DNA of 64,000 nt from Bog-473 sp963726135 (GTDB lineage: Bacteria > Actinomycetota > Acidimicrobiia > Acidimicrobiales > RAAP-2): contig CAVSBE010000008.1 in NCBI GenBank assembly GCA_963726135.1, positions 1,364,001 through 1,428,000 of the forward strand, written 5' to 3'. A model generated the notes under the pieces. It worked only from the letters and a program-made list of their open reading frames with translations. It made no database searches and was not told the origin of the DNA. The translations under genes were made by a program, and so were the position numbers. This document shows positions 1 through 9,878 of the stretch, in pieces. Positions within the stretch are counted from its first letter, which is position 1. Each line of letters starts with the position of its first letter.

Positions 1-342
1 CGCCTGCAGCCCGAGCACCGCGACGCAGCGGGGCCGCAACATCGCCACCTTGGCCTCGAGCTGCGTTGCGCCTGCACGCAGTTCGGCGACACTGAGCTCG
101 CTGGCGGCGGCTGTCACCCGCCCCACCAGGTTCGTGATGCCTATACCGAGCCCGGGCAGCGCGTGCTGCTCGGCGGGTAAGAGAACGGACTCGGTGAATC
201 CACCGGCATAGAGCAACTTCCAGAATCGGTTCCCCGGCCGGGCGAAATGCAGGCCGAGATCACCCGAGAGCGTCCCGGGATTGATCCCGCAGAAGAGCAC
301 GCGCAGATCCGGACCGGCCAGATCGGCAATAGCCTGCTCCAT
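1..342 (-). CDS. mug: G/U mismatch-specific DNA glycosylase, Mug family (3' end off the window)
   Basis: The reverse strand is open from an ATG at 342 to the window edge, 114 codons. The protein begins MEQAIADLAGPDLRVLFCGI and carries GINPG at about residues 20-24, FARPGNRFW at about 33-41 and an ITNLVGR segment. These are the hallmarks of the Mug/TDG branch of uracil-DNA glycosylases, where the GINPG loop holds the catalytic Asn. The family excises uracil or ethenocytosine opposite guanine in the cytoplasm. The Mug family is about 165 residues, so roughly the last third is missing off the left edge. Repeat copy 1 lies upstream of its start. The family call is firm; the exact substrate is known only from relatives. 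Confidence 0.85.
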   Translation of the reverse strand, partial: MEQAIADLAGPDLRVLFCGINPGTLSGDLGLHFARPGNRFWKLLYAGGFTESVLLPAEQHALPGLGIGITNLVGRVTAAASELSVAELRAGATQLEAKVAMLRPRCVAVLGLQA

Positions 343-802
343 GTAGCGACAACCTACGCTCCAGCCGAGGCCCTACTGGGTAAAGATCTGCCGAAGGCGA
401 ACACCCTCGACTCATCGGTCCATCTGGACCGATACGGCACTGCCCTCAGGCTGTCGATCTGCCCCACCGTTCCGGCGAACGGGGGCATGCACCGGGGGCG
501 GGAGCCGAAATGGGACAATTGGCAAGTGGCATGGAGCAAAACCCGGATCCATAGAGGTTTTACGACCGCTCGGGCATGCCAGCTTCCGGCCGACCTAGCG
601 TCATTGAGACGGGGTCCCGTAAGCCGAAGTGTCCCGGCGCTCGGGTCACCCCCTGTCCAGTTGGATCGGCGCTGCCGACTGACTGAGGTTGGTCGTTCCT
701 AGAGAGGTATGTCATAGGTATGGACACCGTCGGGCTATTCCGACTGCTCGACCGACTTTGTTCAGAACGTTCAGGCGGGATTTCTAGCTGCGGATTTCGC
801 TT
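343..802. other. Intergenic stretch without a gene
   Basis: Between the divergent mug-like gene and the glycosyltransferase I see no convincing coding frame. It holds repeat copy 1 (460-487) and a shortened look-alike at about 628-650 (GTGTCCCGGCGCTCGGGTCA). Promoters of both flanking genes should lie here but none is obvious. Confidence 0.6.
460..487 (+). repeat. Dispersed 28-bp palindromic repeat, copy 1
   Basis: Left arm TGCCCCA, core CCGTTCCGGCGAAC, right arm ending GGGGGCA. The arms pair with each other; the core is asymmetric and defines the orientation. Confidence 0.85.
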
Positions 803-2155
803 GTGACCATCATTGACGTCGTCAATGAACCAACATGCCACAGGAACGGACGCCCCACCAATTGGTTCCCCTTCATCACACTGTGCGGCATTATCGTCGT
901 GTTCGTCTTCCTTGAATTGATAATCGCCATCAAGACACCGGCTTACGAATCAGCAGACGAACCGGGGCACGTCCAGAACGTCGAAACACTTGTATCCGGC
1001 CACTGGTATGGCCTGAATGCTCCCTGTCAGTTGAACCCCCGGCTCGGGTTGCTGGAGTGCTCGGGGAATGAAGCCCAACAGGCGCCCCTCTACTACCTTC
1101 TCTTCGCGGGCTGGCAGAAGGTCGCTGGCCAGCCCGCGCTCCCCCCGTTCAACCAACGCCACGTGACGGTCAACCCAGCCTTTTTTGTCGGCACGTCGGG
1201 AATCTTCCTCCATCACAGTGATGCTGACTTGCGATTCCTTCTGTGGCTACGAATTCCCAATATCGCTTTTGGCGTCATCACCATTCTCATCGCATTCTCT
1301 GCCATCCGTCTCACCACTGCAGACCCGTGGACCCCAGTGGTAGGAGCATCGTTTATTGCATTCGAGCCTCGCATGATGTTCCTCTGGCCGTTCGTCACGA
1401 ACGACAATTTGGTGAACCTCCTGGGGGCGTTATTTGCGTACGTCGCCGTTCGGTATGCGTTGGCGCCAAATCGGTGGGGTATGGCCGCGCTCGGATCAGT
1501 ATTCGGTCTGTTGGTTGTAACGAAGTTGTCAACTCTGCCGATTGGGCTGGTCCTGATCGTGTTGGCCTTCATGGTGCCAGGATGGAAGCAGCGGACCGGG
1601 TTTCTTGGCATTGGAGTGCTTACGACGCTCATCGGCAGCGGCTGGTATCTCATTCAGAATGCAGTCCGATACGGCGACGCCTGAGCACTTCACGCCACGA
1701 CGCACTATCAGGCTATGATCGGTGGTCTCGGCCAGCCTGACCGCCTTTCCGATCCACTGAGATTCGTGTTCATTCAGGTGCCGCAGCGGACCGTACAAAC
1801 CTTCTGGTACGTGTCGGGTTGGAATCAGTTTCATTGGCCGTGGCCTGTCACCACTCTCTTCACCATTGTGCTGTTCTGTGCATTGCTCGGGTTGATCGGT
1901 GGAAGGACGGACAACAGGATGCTTGTGACACTCGGGGTCATCTCCGTAGCGGCATTTCTGTGTATATGGACAGTAGCGATTGAGACGTATTACCAAGCAC
2001 GTTACGCCTACGTCGGCATCACCGCCGTGGCCGCACTGATGGCTTTGGGCGTCGAGCGACGGAAGGTACCGGTTCGCTTCGTTCTCCCAGCAATGGGATT
2101 CATTGGCACGTTGGTTGCTCTCCAGCAGGACGTACTTTCCATACACTGGAACTAG
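803..2155 (+). pseudogene. Membrane glycosyltransferase-like protein interrupted by an in-frame TGA
   Basis: A GTG at 803 opens a 293-codon frame that stops at TGA 1682-1684. The same frame then runs on without a shift to 2155, with further membrane segments, so the full product would be about 450 residues. It has many hydrophobic helices and an early SADEPGHVQNV motif, like the acidic DE(x) loop of polyprenol-phosphate-dependent (GT39/PMT-like) glycosyltransferases, which move sugars onto proteins or lipids at the outer membrane face. The stop falls after RYGDA, inside a loop. It could be a real nonsense mutation or a sequence error. Substrate unknown. Confidence 0.65.
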
Positions 2156-2160
2156 TGGAA

Positions 2161-2340
2161 GAGCCTCGGCATGGGCCTTCACGCGCCACTCCAGGGTCCT
2201 AGCGTCGAATCGCTCCGTGCCGAGCAACGCCCCGAGCGGATCGAGAGCCGCCGCAACGTGGACGTCGAGGTGGGTGTCGACACCACCCGTCACCGAACGC
2301 GCAGCTTCTACGATGGTCATGGTCATCCCTTCTCTCTTTG
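2161..2340 (-). mobile_element. IS110-family transposase remnant (N-terminus only)
   Basis: On the reverse strand an ATG at 2326, preceded by AGAGAAGGG, opens a frame containing VTGGVDTHLDVHVAAALDPL and LLGTERF. This is the start of the RuvC-like DEDD domain of IS110 transposases, whose first catalytic Asp sits in GVDTH. After about 40-55 residues the similarity ends and the frame runs antisense into the glycosyltransferase. The C-terminal serine domain is absent, so this is a dead fragment. It is a different lineage from the IS110 remnant at 13.3 kb. Confidence 0.7.
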
Positions 2341-2705
2341 GTGTGAGGGATGGCACGGCCGTTCCGGATCGGAGCGACGGGCGGTCCAGGTTGTTCGTAG
2401 CAACCGGGCCAATCACCCCAACTCGGAGACGGGACGTGCCGCTGTCAGTGTGCAAGACGAACAGAACCCGTCGGCACACCCGAAGCGATTCAGGGCCAGT
2501 GATTCAGCTGCGGACCCTGCCGAGCCGAGCATTGTCACTGATAGGGGGCACCCCCCAGGCCGAGAGGGCTCGACAAACCCGATCCACTGAAGGACGCTGC
2601 CGACCGAGTAGGGGAACCACTAGCTCGGACCGGGCCGTTTGACTTCGACATTTGAAGCCTGCGTGCGCGCCATCTAGGGTTCGACTTCGAGACCGGGGGG
2701 TCAAG
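2341..2705. other. Intergenic stretch upstream of the phospholipase gene
   Basis: No gene seen. At 2531-2555 there is a degenerate match to the right half of the dispersed repeat (GATAGGGGGCACC). A G-rich ribosome-binding stretch (GGGGGG) precedes the ATG at 2706. Confidence 0.5.
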
Positions 2706-4512
2706 ATGCGAACGTGGATGAAGGCGCTCGTCGCCATGGTCGTTGTGATGACCGGGACGGGCTTGAGTGCCCTGTCAGCAGCTCCTGCAAGCGGTACGGG
2801 TGGGATTGGAAATATCAACCACATCGTTGTACTGATGCAGGAGAATCGCTCGGCGGACACGTACTTCGGGCAACTCAACAGCGAGGGCCAGCCGGCATAC
2901 GCAGCCGAGCCCACCACGGGCAATCCCAACCCGCTCGTCTCCGGGGGGACCATCGTGCCCTTCCACAAGGCGAGTCTGTGCGAGACGGCTGACCTGAACC
3001 ACTCCTGGAATGGCGAACACCAGGCAGTGGACGGCGGGGCCATGGACGGCTTCACCGCCGCGAACGACATCTCGTCGGCAAACGCCGACGCCACCGACCC
3101 CACTGGTTCCCGAACCATGGGGTACTACGACCAGACCGAACTGCCCTTCTACTACTCCCTGTACAACACCTTCGCGACAGATGACCGCTATTTCGCGTCG
3201 GTGCTGAGCCAGACCTATCCCAACCGTTTCTATGCGCTCGCCGGGACGTCTTTCGGCCACATCCGAAACGACGCGCCGCCGCCCGGCGGTTGGCCCCAGA
3301 AGACCATCTTCGATCTGCTCGGAGCGGCCAATATCAGCTGGAAGATCTATTACCGCGCAATTCCCGTTCGGCTCATTCTTCAGCTACGTGCAGCAGCACA
3401 TGGACCACGTGGCGCCCATCTCTCAGTACTACGCGGATGCGGCCGCCGGCACGCTCCCGTCCGTTTCCTTCGTCGACCCCACCTTCGTCGGAGCCCCCAA
3501 CACCGAGACCGACGAACACCCCTCGAGCAACGTCCAGGTGGGCCAGAACTTCAGCTACGGCGTGTACCAGGCCCTTAGGAACGGTCCGAACTGGACAGAT
3601 TCGGCAATGTTCTTGACCTACGACGAGAACGGCGGGTTCTATGACCATGTCGCCCCGCCGTCCGCCGTTGCGCCAGACGCCATCGCGCCCATGCTCCAGC
3701 CCGGAGATACCTCAGCCAGCTTCAATCAGTACGGCATCCGAGTGCCCGTGGCGGTGATCTCACCGTATGCAAAGCCTCACTACGTGTCGCACGTCGTGGA
3801 CGACCACACCTCGATCCTGCGCTTCATCGAAACGTGCTACGGGCTGGCCTCACTGACAGCCCGAGACGCCGCCGCGGACCCGATGCTCGACATGTTCGAC
3901 TTCAGCACTCCCGCGTTGCTCAACGCACCGGCCTTCGCAGCCCCGCCCGTCACGCCGTGTACAGCGCCCACGATCAGCCTCCAGCCAAACAGTCAGACCG
4001 TCAACGCGGGCCAGCAAGTGACATTCACAGCCACTGCGAGCACCGAGACCGCTCCGTCGGTGCAGTGGCAGCTATCGGTCGACCACGGATCGACGTGGTT
4101 CAATGTCGCCGGGTTGACCTCGCCGAGCTTCAGCGGAACGGTCATCCCATTTGTGAACGGCTGGCAGTTCCGGGCCGTGTTCACCAACCCGATCGGCTCG
4201 GCCACGACCAACGCGGCGACCCTCACCGTGATCAGTGCTGCTCCGGTCGTTACGCTCCAGCCTGTAAGTCAGACCGTCATGTCGGGACAGCCGGTCACCT
4301 TCTCGGCGGCCGCCACCGGCCTCCCGAGCCCGACCGTGCAGTGGCAGCTATCGGTCGACCACGGATCGACGTGGTTCAATGTCACCGGGTTGACCTCGCC
4401 GAGCTTCAGCGGAACGGTCATCCCATTTGTGAACGGCTGGCAGTTCCGGGCCGTGTTCACCAACGCCGTTGGCTCGGCCACGACCAACGCCGCAACTATT
4501 ACGGTCACCTAG
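2706..4512 (+). CDS. Secreted phospholipase C / phosphoesterase with two C-terminal Ig-like domains (one frameshift)
   Basis: The start at ATG 2706 gives a Sec signal peptide ending near ALSAAPASG. The phosphoesterase domain (PF04185 type) begins INHIVVLMQENRSADTYFG. Later motifs are VSFVDPTF, TYDENGGFYDHV, GIRVPVAVISPYAK and DDHTSILRFIE, which carry the metal and catalytic residues of bacterial phospholipases C and AcpA-type phosphatases. The frame breaks near 3355-3365 (after WKIYYR) and resumes one frame over at FPFGSFFSYVQQ. Two near-identical 92-residue Ig-like repeats follow to the stop. The product would be about 600 residues, secreted, cleaving phosphodiesters or phospholipids outside the cell. 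The frameshift may be a sequence error, since both flanks are conserved. Confidence 0.85.
4060..4464 (+). repeat. Tandem near-identical Ig-domain coding repeats
   Basis: Bases 4060-4188 and 4336-4464 match over 129 bp with one mismatch seen (GTCGCC versus GTCACC), offset 276 bp or 92 codons. Both encode the same part of an Ig-like domain. Such identity implies a recent duplication or gene conversion inside the phospholipase gene. Confidence 0.9.
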
Positions 4513-4936
4513 AGACTCCGCCTACGGTGCCCCAGGCCAAAGGCGTGTGACTGCCTCCGTTGTGCCGAGCTGCCCCACGGTCCCGGCGAACTGGGGCACC
4601 GTGCCGACGCCAGGCGTCTTCCGAGCGAGCCAGTTCAGTGAGGCGTAGGGCGAGGTCGCCAAGCGAATCAGCGAACGACTGATCCCATTCAGTGGCACTC
4701 CCGAGTAGTCCGGTCCTGAGGGTCTCGGCCGCACCCCGCATCGCAACCGCGAGTCGAAGCGCTTGTTCAGGATCGAGTTTGTCGAGGAAGAGCCCATTCA
4801 AAGCCTGACCCCACACAAGTACCTCTCGGTCTTCGGTGGTCTGAAGATGTTTCGTAGCTTCGCGAGCCAGTAGCCGAAAGGCCGCCCCAGACACCTTCCA
4901 TGTTCCTTTGTTCGGGATCACTACTAGGACGGACAC
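4505..4936 (-). CDS. Hypothetical protein between two repeat copies
   Basis: Convergent with the phospholipase gene, overlapping it by 8 bases. From a GTG at 4936 the product begins VSVLVVIPNKGTWKVSG and continues as a mostly helical protein with segments such as LRLAVAMRGAAETL. The reading frame stays open upstream through repeat copy 3 (an ATG lies at 4975) and beyond 5035, so the start is uncertain. The last 30-odd residues are encoded across repeat copy 2 and are probably not original to the protein. No family recognised. One repeat lies at each end, so gene plus repeat looks like a cassette. Confidence 0.45.
   Translation of the reverse strand: MSVLVVIPNKGTWKVSGAAFRLLAREATKHLQTTEDREVLVWGQALNGLFLDKLDPEQALRLAVAMRGAAETLRTGLLGSATEWDQSFADSLGDLALRLTELARSEDAWRRHGAPVRRDRGAARHNGGSHTPLAWGTVGGVSR
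4571..4598 (+). repeat. Dispersed palindromic repeat, copy 2 (near consensus)
   Basis: Left arm TGCCCCA, core CGGTCCCGGCGAAC, right arm TGGGGCA; seven-base arms are perfectly complementary. Confidence 0.9.
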
Positions 4937-4946
4937 CGGGCTTACG

Positions 4947-4974
4947 GTAGCCACCCTCCCGGCGAACGGGGACA
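4947..4974 (+). repeat. Dispersed palindromic repeat, copy 3
   Basis: Core CCCTCCCGGCGAAC with right arm GGGGACA; the left arm (GTAGCCA) is degenerate. It lies at the 5' end of the hypothetical gene 4505-4936. Confidence 0.75.
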
Positions 4975-5282
4975 TTCTTGGCTCACAAGCGACCCCCGCC
5001 CACTGTCCATACCGTGAGCAAGGGCGTGCAATCACCGGAGGCGCTTCTAGAGCGACGCCGAGGGAGTCTTGAAGACGTCGCCTCGCCGCCGCCCTAGCAC
5101 TCTCTTCATCGCAGGTACAGACAAAATCCTCGAAGTCGAACTCGCGGTCCTTTGCAATGGCTCATGCGCCATAGACACATAATACGGCGACAGCCTCGGA
5201 TGGCCCCAGGCCCGGCGATCTCAGGCAGAGTGCGAGGGTGCCCAGTCGTAAGCCGGGACGTTCCAAGGCTCCGACTCGTTGC
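4975..5282. other. Gap with an unassigned open frame on the minus strand
   Basis: No gene can be called. On the minus strand the frame of the 4505-4936 gene stays open back to about 5160 and reads protein-like (for example REFDFEDFVCTCDEESARAA), but no normal start codon precedes it. It may be the 5' part of a gene whose start was lost to an indel. Confidence 0.35.
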
Positions 5283-6366
5283 TCAGCTGAAGGATGGCAC
5301 GTAGGCCAGGATCCCCCTCACGTATTGCTTGGTTGACGGGAAGAGGCCGGCGCTCTGAACAGAAGCCAGCCCCTGGTAGTAGCCGGCCAGTGCCATGGAC
5401 ACTTCGCCAGAGGTGGCAACCAGAAGCTGGTGCAAGAACACTGCCGCCAATTCGATGTTGTCCGAGGCAATGTTCGGGTCGAGGGTGCGCTGCCCCAGCT
5501 GATGCCTGCAGATTGGTGACGGTCGAGGGCTCGAGTTGGCAGACGCCCAGAGCGCCGGTCACCGATGAGATATAGGTCTGCCAGCCGGACTCCCACCAGC
5601 ACATCGCTTCCAACAGGGCTGGACTGACACCCTCCACGACGGCCCAGTGGACGAACAGGGATCGCAGGGCGACCCTGCCCGGATGGGCCCGGAGCAATGC
5701 AGGAAGCGCGCTGTCCGCTGGGACAATGTCGGACGCCAAGGCACTGGTACTCGCTGGAGGGAGCCGCAACTGCATTCCAGACACGATGAGGTTGGGATGG
5801 ACGATGCCGTTCACGGCCTCGAGCATCGCGACCGTGGTTCCGTGGTCAGCGGCGATAGAAGAAAGGGTCTGTCCCGGAGATACGGTCACGGTGACGCCAG
5901 AGGTCCCAGATGACAGGGGTCCGGCCGCCGACGCTCCAGCTCCTGGGATCTTGAGCACCGATCCGATGACGACCCTGTTCGGATCGGTCAGGTTGTTTGT
6001 CGTCGCCAACGCATCGACTGTGGTGCCGTACTGATGAGCAATCCCCACCAGCGTGTCTCCGGCTGCGACCACGACGCTGCCACCCAATGACGCGGATGCA
6101 TTGGCCGCCACCTGTACGGGCGAGCTTGGTCCGGGGATCCGGAGCACAGTTCCGGCGACGATGGTGTTTGGATCCGTCAGGTTGTTGGCGGCCGCCAACG
6201 CCGCGACGGTCGTGCCGTACTCATCGGCGATGCCGAGCAACGTCTCGCCCGGCACGACACTCACTGTCGTTGCGCTCGAAGGGGCGAAAGGCGACGCGAC
6301 CACCGCGAGGGTCAAAACGGTCCCGATGATCGCATCTCGTCCGATTCTGCACGATCGCTCCGACAT
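5283..6366 (-). CDS. Secreted LysM protein with lytic transglycosylase-like domain (one frameshift)
   Basis: The ATG at 6366 gives a signal peptide (MSERSCRIGRDAIIGTVLTL...); another ATG lies at 6387. Three LysM domains follow, marked by VVPGETLLGIADEYGTT, VAAGDTLVGIAHQYGTT and VSPGQTLSSIAADHGTT; LysM binds peptidoglycan GlcNAc. The C-terminal region has ALLEAMCWWESGWQ and GALGVCQLEPSTV, like the catalytic-Glu segment of SLT-type transglycosylases. Near 5505-5512 the frame slips. In the next frame it continues as TLDPNIASDNIELAAVFL, then VSMALAGYYQGL, and ends AYVPSFS at 5283, which fits the family. Role: cell-wall cleavage or remodelling outside the membrane. Confidence 0.8.
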
Positions 6367-6387
6367 AGCCAAGATCACCGCGACCAT

Positions 6388-6950
6388 GTTGGATCAAGTG
6401 TCGGACCATGGCAAGGGCCAGTTGTCGATACGTACCATGCGCGACCAACACCAAATGATTGTGGTGAGCACACCCTTCATGCACCACGGTGGAAGATGTT
6501 GTGTGTGTCACCGTATGCCCGGTCTCGGATGCTCTCAATGGGCCACAACGAGGGTTGATCGGTGATGGCACGCCCGAATGTTGAGATCTCGGCTCCGGGG
6601 GCGTGTCCTTGGTGCTGTGGAGCGCGCTCCCATCCGGCGTACTGGGGCAGTGGAGCAGCTCGCTTGGCGGCCCCACCCAGATGGGCAGGCCCCTGGGGCG
6701 GAGATCGCCAAAGCCAGGTTGCGAAGTGACGCTCCGAAATGGCCCCGTCCCGGCGATAGGGGGCACCCTTCGAATTCGTCAACCACGACAACCGCAAGGA
6801 CCCTGACCCGAGCGCAAGGACATGAGGATCTACCCACGACCAATGTCGGTAGTAGTGGTAGCACTATCGCCGATGGTCGGGTATCACCCTTGGAAGCTCC
6901 CTGCACTGGCCGCATACTGGGTTAGACAAGGAACAGAAGAGGAGACTTAA
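6388..6950. other. Intergenic stretch without a gene
   Basis: Overlapping frames exist on both strands, but none has a ribosome-binding site or protein-like composition. It contains repeat copy 4 (6738-6765). The last bases carry the AGGAG ribosome-binding site of the next gene. Confidence 0.55.
6738..6765 (+). repeat. Dispersed palindromic repeat, copy 4
   Basis: Core CGTCCCGGCGATA followed by GGGGGCA; left arm degenerate (AATGGCCC). Confidence 0.8.
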
Positions 6951-7208
6951 GTGGGTGGCGAACTCTTGGCGAGATTTGACCAGGTGGTCAGGGGTCGAAA
7001 CTTGATCATTCTTGCCGTAGTGGACATCGTGCTTTTCGTGATTGCGAATGTCGCGTACGGAGGAGGCGATCAACACGGGCTTCGCAACAACGTGTCCAAT
7101 GTGACGTGGGCTGTGTTCCTGATCGGCTTCTTCCTGCTGATCCTGTTTGTGATCGCCTACCTGGCTCAGGTGATACGGCGGCGTGCCAGGCGCACACGTA
7201 ACGTCTAG
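6951..7208 (+). CDS. Small two-helix membrane protein
   Basis: The GTG at 6951 is preceded by AGGAGACTTA, a good ribosome-binding site. The 85-residue product has two hydrophobic segments, at about residues 18-36 (NLIILAVVDIVLFVIANVAY) and 52-74 (TWAVFLIGFFLLILFVIAYL), and ends in an arginine-rich tail (RRRARRTRNV), predicting a cytoplasmic C-terminus. No family recognised. It faces the next gene convergently. Confidence 0.65.
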   Translation: MGGELLARFDQVVRGRNLIILAVVDIVLFVIANVAYGGGDQHGLRNNVSNVTWAVFLIGFFLLILFVIAYLAQVIRRRARRTRNV

Positions 7209-7380
7209 TCCCTCATAGCGGGCTGTGGAGCACCCTGCCTTGGGTGTTCCCTCTATGACGAATACCACCTCACGCCTTGCGCAAATGCTGATCCTCTTCT
7301 TGGCGTTCGGGGACACCCCACGCCAGGCGAGCTGAGCGGCAATGACGACGTGCTGTTGAGCGGACGGCGGCGGCGCCGAC

Positions 7381-7686
7381 TCAATCGCGAACGAGTTTCA
7401 GTGCCAGCCTGGGAACGATGAAGGATGCCAGAAAGATCGGCAAGAATCTCTTTCCGGTGCATCGGAACAAGACGATCTCGCCCTCGGCGGCGTCGAACGT
7501 TTCAGTGCTGCTCGACTTTCGGCCATTGCGTACCTGCAGGGTATGACGTCCAGGCTCGACTCGTATTTCGTCCGTGTCGTTCATTTCGACCGATCCGACC
7601 CGCTCACCATCGACCACAACATCGTACGCACCGCGACGGACCTCTGCTCCGATCGCCTTATGCGTCAACTTCAGCGTTGCCGACAT
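7381..7686 (-). CDS. Hypothetical 101-residue PEGA-like protein
   Basis: The ATG at 7686 has GAGGAG eight bases upstream. The sequence reads LTHKAIGAEVRRGAYDVVVD, then IRVEPGRHTLQVRNGRKSSS and GEIVLFRCTG, ending IVPRLALKLVRD. The short beta-rich pattern, with a G-R-H turn, resembles PEGA-type or carboxypeptidase-regulatory-like modules found as small actinobacterial hypotheticals. Function unknown. The hydrophobic C-terminus (FLPIFLASFIVPRLAL) may touch the membrane. Confidence 0.65.
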   Translation of the reverse strand: MSATLKLTHKAIGAEVRRGAYDVVVDGERVGSVEMNDTDEIRVEPGRHTLQVRNGRKSSSTETFDAAEGEIVLFRCTGKRFLPIFLASFIVPRLALKLVRD

Positions 7687-7878
7687 CCGTTGATCTCCTC
7701 TTGTTTCCGAACCAGCGTTGTCTGGGTGCACGGCGACGAACGCAGCGTACCTGGCGGCCGTCATCCACGCCGACCGGTCACCAGCCCATCGTCGTCGAAC
7801 ATTGCAGCTGGGTCGCAGGGTGCCGCCCATACGGACTCAACGGCCGAGGAAGTAGATCCTTTCCTCGCGAAAGTCGAA

Positions 7879-7906
7879 TAGCGCACCGTCCCGGCGATAG
7901 GGGATT
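7879..7906 (+). repeat. Dispersed palindromic repeat, copy 5
   Basis: Core ACCGTCCCGGCGATA with GGGG; both arms degenerate (TAGCGC... and ...GGATT). Confidence 0.75.
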
Positions 7907-7919
7907 CCCCGGAGCCACC

Positions 7920-8415
7920 TCAACAGGGTTCGAGGCGACCAAAAACTGTTGGTGGGATACTCACGCTTTCCAGAACCATCTCTACGCCTCGCGTCTCCGC
8001 GAGACGGCCCATGTTCTCCGAGGATGGGATCGGCGTCCCTGCTGAGTCGGTCTTAAACGAGCCGATGATGTAGCCGCGGATTTGGTCGTTCGACCAATCG
8101 ACGTACACCAGGTTGTCTGGAGGCAAGCCAGCAATGGCGGCAGTGAGGATGCCGCGGCACAAGTTGCCCTGCCGTTCCGTCGTAGAGCACGTGTCCAGAC
8201 AGAGGTGCCCCGGCGCAGAAGTCCTCGATCCCTCGGTAACCGGCCTCTGGGGGGAGGGTCGTCAGAACTTCGGCGCTGGGCGACCGCGTAGTAGTGGCAG
8301 GCGTAGTCGTTGACCCGTAGCCCAAGATCTGGGGTCTTCCCCCGTTGTCACAAGCCGCGAGAGTCAGCCCCAGTACCACAACACCGGCGGCGGCAACGAT
8401 CCGAACCCCTGACAC
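7920..8415 (-). CDS. Putative lipoprotein (one frameshift)
   Basis: The GTG at 8415, with AGGA nine bases upstream, opens a type II signal peptide reading VSGVRIVAAAGVVVLGLTLA and lipobox LAAC, so it should be lipid-anchored outside the membrane. A Thr/Ser-rich linker (STTTPATTTRSPS) follows. Near 8160 the frame slips after LYDGTAGQ and resumes as CRGILTAAIAGLPPDNLVYV and SNDQIRGYIIGSF to the stop at 7920. About 165 residues in total. No enzymatic family recognised. Confidence 0.6.
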
Positions 8416-8452
8416 ATCCAAAGGTCCTACCACTGACGCCGCTTCGTGGCTT

Positions 8453-8481
8453 GTCCGCACCTCAACCCGGCGAACTGGGCA
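8453..8481 (+). repeat. Dispersed palindromic repeat, copy 6
   Basis: GTCCGCACC, then TCAACCCGGCGAACTGGGCA; right arm short by one G. It overlaps the region just upstream of the lipoprotein gene. Confidence 0.75.
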
Positions 8482-8576
8482 CCCGGCCTGTCGACCCGCA
8501 CGTGGTCGTGCGACGGCACGCATACTGGGGACCACGCCCGGGAGGATTCACGGTGTTGGATCATTATGGAAGGAAT

Positions 8577-9230
8577 TAAACTCTCAAAGGTCGGTTCTAC
8601 AGCAGGGTCGGGCAATCGGAACGCTCGAAGTCGCGTTGGTTGGCTGATCGCTTCGGATCGCCACCCGGTGTTGATTTCGAAATAACGCACCGCCGTGGCC
8701 CACGGACGGCCACTGGCAGTCGTCCAGAACGATCAATCCACCTGGCTTAACGAGTTCTCGCAGAAGTAAAGATCGACGAAGACATTGTGGAAGATGTGGC
8801 TACCATCCACGAACGCAGCATCGGCAACGAACTCCTCGGTCACCAAGCGAGGTAGGGCTACCTGAGATCGTTCGGTCAGCAGAGTGCAGAGGTTCCTGAG
8901 ACCAGCGGAAGTGACCGCTTCCCAACCAGCGTTCTGGAATGGATGCTGACAGGCGTCGATGATCACGTGCCGAGCATCGTGATGTACTTGCGATGTCAGG
9001 GCTTCCCCGATGGCGAGTGCGGAGCTGCCATAGGCCAGACCGATCTCGATCACCACGCGAGCGTTCTCGGCAAGAAGCAGATCTCTGAGGACATCAGAGT
9101 CATACTCGGAGAGCGAGACGCGTTCGAAATCACCGTACGCCGTGACGTTCCGATCCGAGGTGAACTCAGGAAGTGTACGTCTCACACTTCGGATGTCTTC
9201 AAGGAGCTCCTTGTCACCGCGGACAGTCAA
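8577..9230 (-). pseudogene. Class I SAM-dependent methyltransferase (two or more frameshifts)
   Basis: The TTG at 9230 has GAGGAG seven bases upstream. The first 165 residues carry the SAM-binding glycine motif (RVVIEIGLAYGSSALAIGEA) and the acidic ADAAFVDGSHIFHNV segment of Methyltransf_24-type O-methyltransferases. Near 8755 the frame slips; the next frame gives LRELVKPGGLIVLDDCQWP, the usual strand-5 continuation. It slips again near 8695 to MRYFEINTGWRSEAI and AFRLPDPAVEPTFESL. The C-terminus near 8577 is approximate. Substrate unknown. Confidence 0.6.
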
Positions 9231-9348
9231 AGTATTGCTCCTCGGATGTAGTTGTCCCCGGCTCGGCGGTAGCGGATAGTCCTATCCCCAGCTGGAGCCG
9301 CTCCTGTCGGTATCTCCAATGGTCAGCACATCTGAGAGGTCCAAGGTG

Positions 9349-9720
9349 CTACTCCGGCCAGTCGAGCTGGGCCTCTGGGACGCCGACGGATTGACCGTAC
9401 GCCTCAGCCTCGGCTCGACTTTCGGCCTCACCACGCGGATACCGGAAGACCCGGCCTGCGAACACGACGAAGGTCTCCTCATCCGTGCGGAAGTCGCAGT
9501 ACCAGCCTCCCGACGGCTCAATCGACCGACTCAGCGCCTCCGACAGGTCGACCACGAACTGGTCATCGACCTCGAACTCGATGAAGGTCCATGTGAGGGG
9601 CTGTCTGGCGTTCACATCGCCGACATCACTCCTGCCGATCTTGCGAACCTGCAGTTCGACGCCATCGAAGGGGTAGTCCTTCGAGATGCTCTCTGCGATC
9701 AAGATACCGGATGCACTCAT
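9349..9720 (-). CDS. Conserved hypothetical protein
   Basis: From ATG 9720 a 123-residue soluble protein: MSASGILIAESISKDYPFDG, then a beta-rich middle and the segment GGWYCDFRTDEETFVVFAGR, followed by VFRYPRGE and a helical Ala/Glu-rich tail ending VPEAQLDWPE. I recognise this layout as a recurring actinobacterial hypothetical but know no function. Repeat copy 7 lies about 100 bases upstream. Confidence 0.65.
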   Translation of the reverse strand: MSASGILIAESISKDYPFDGVELQVRKIGRSDVGDVNARQPLTWTFIEFEVDDQFVVDLSEALSRSIEPSGGWYCDFRTDEETFVVFAGRVFRYPRGEAESRAEAEAYGQSVGVPEAQLDWPE

Positions 9721-9815
9721 ATCGGCATTGTGGTCGCTGGGTGTCGCGAACGGACCACCAGGGCTGAGAAATAGCGGCGATGTGCGGGGCCAAGACGGCA
9801 TTCAGCGCATCCGTC

Positions 9816-9843
9816 CGTGCCACCGCCCCGGCGAACAGGGGCA
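9816..9843 (+). repeat. Dispersed palindromic repeat, copy 7
   Basis: CGTGCCACCG, then CCCCGGCGAACAGGGGCA; right arm intact, left arm shortened. Sits between the divergent hypothetical gene and the methyltransferase. Confidence 0.8.
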
Positions 9844-9878
9844 GCCCCAAACGACCATCGTCCGTAGGCTGTGGATCG

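Noticed and set aside
4571..4598. The repeats as simple rho-independent terminators
   Set aside because: They lack a T-tract, occur upstream of genes as often as downstream, and keep one orientation regardless of gene direction.
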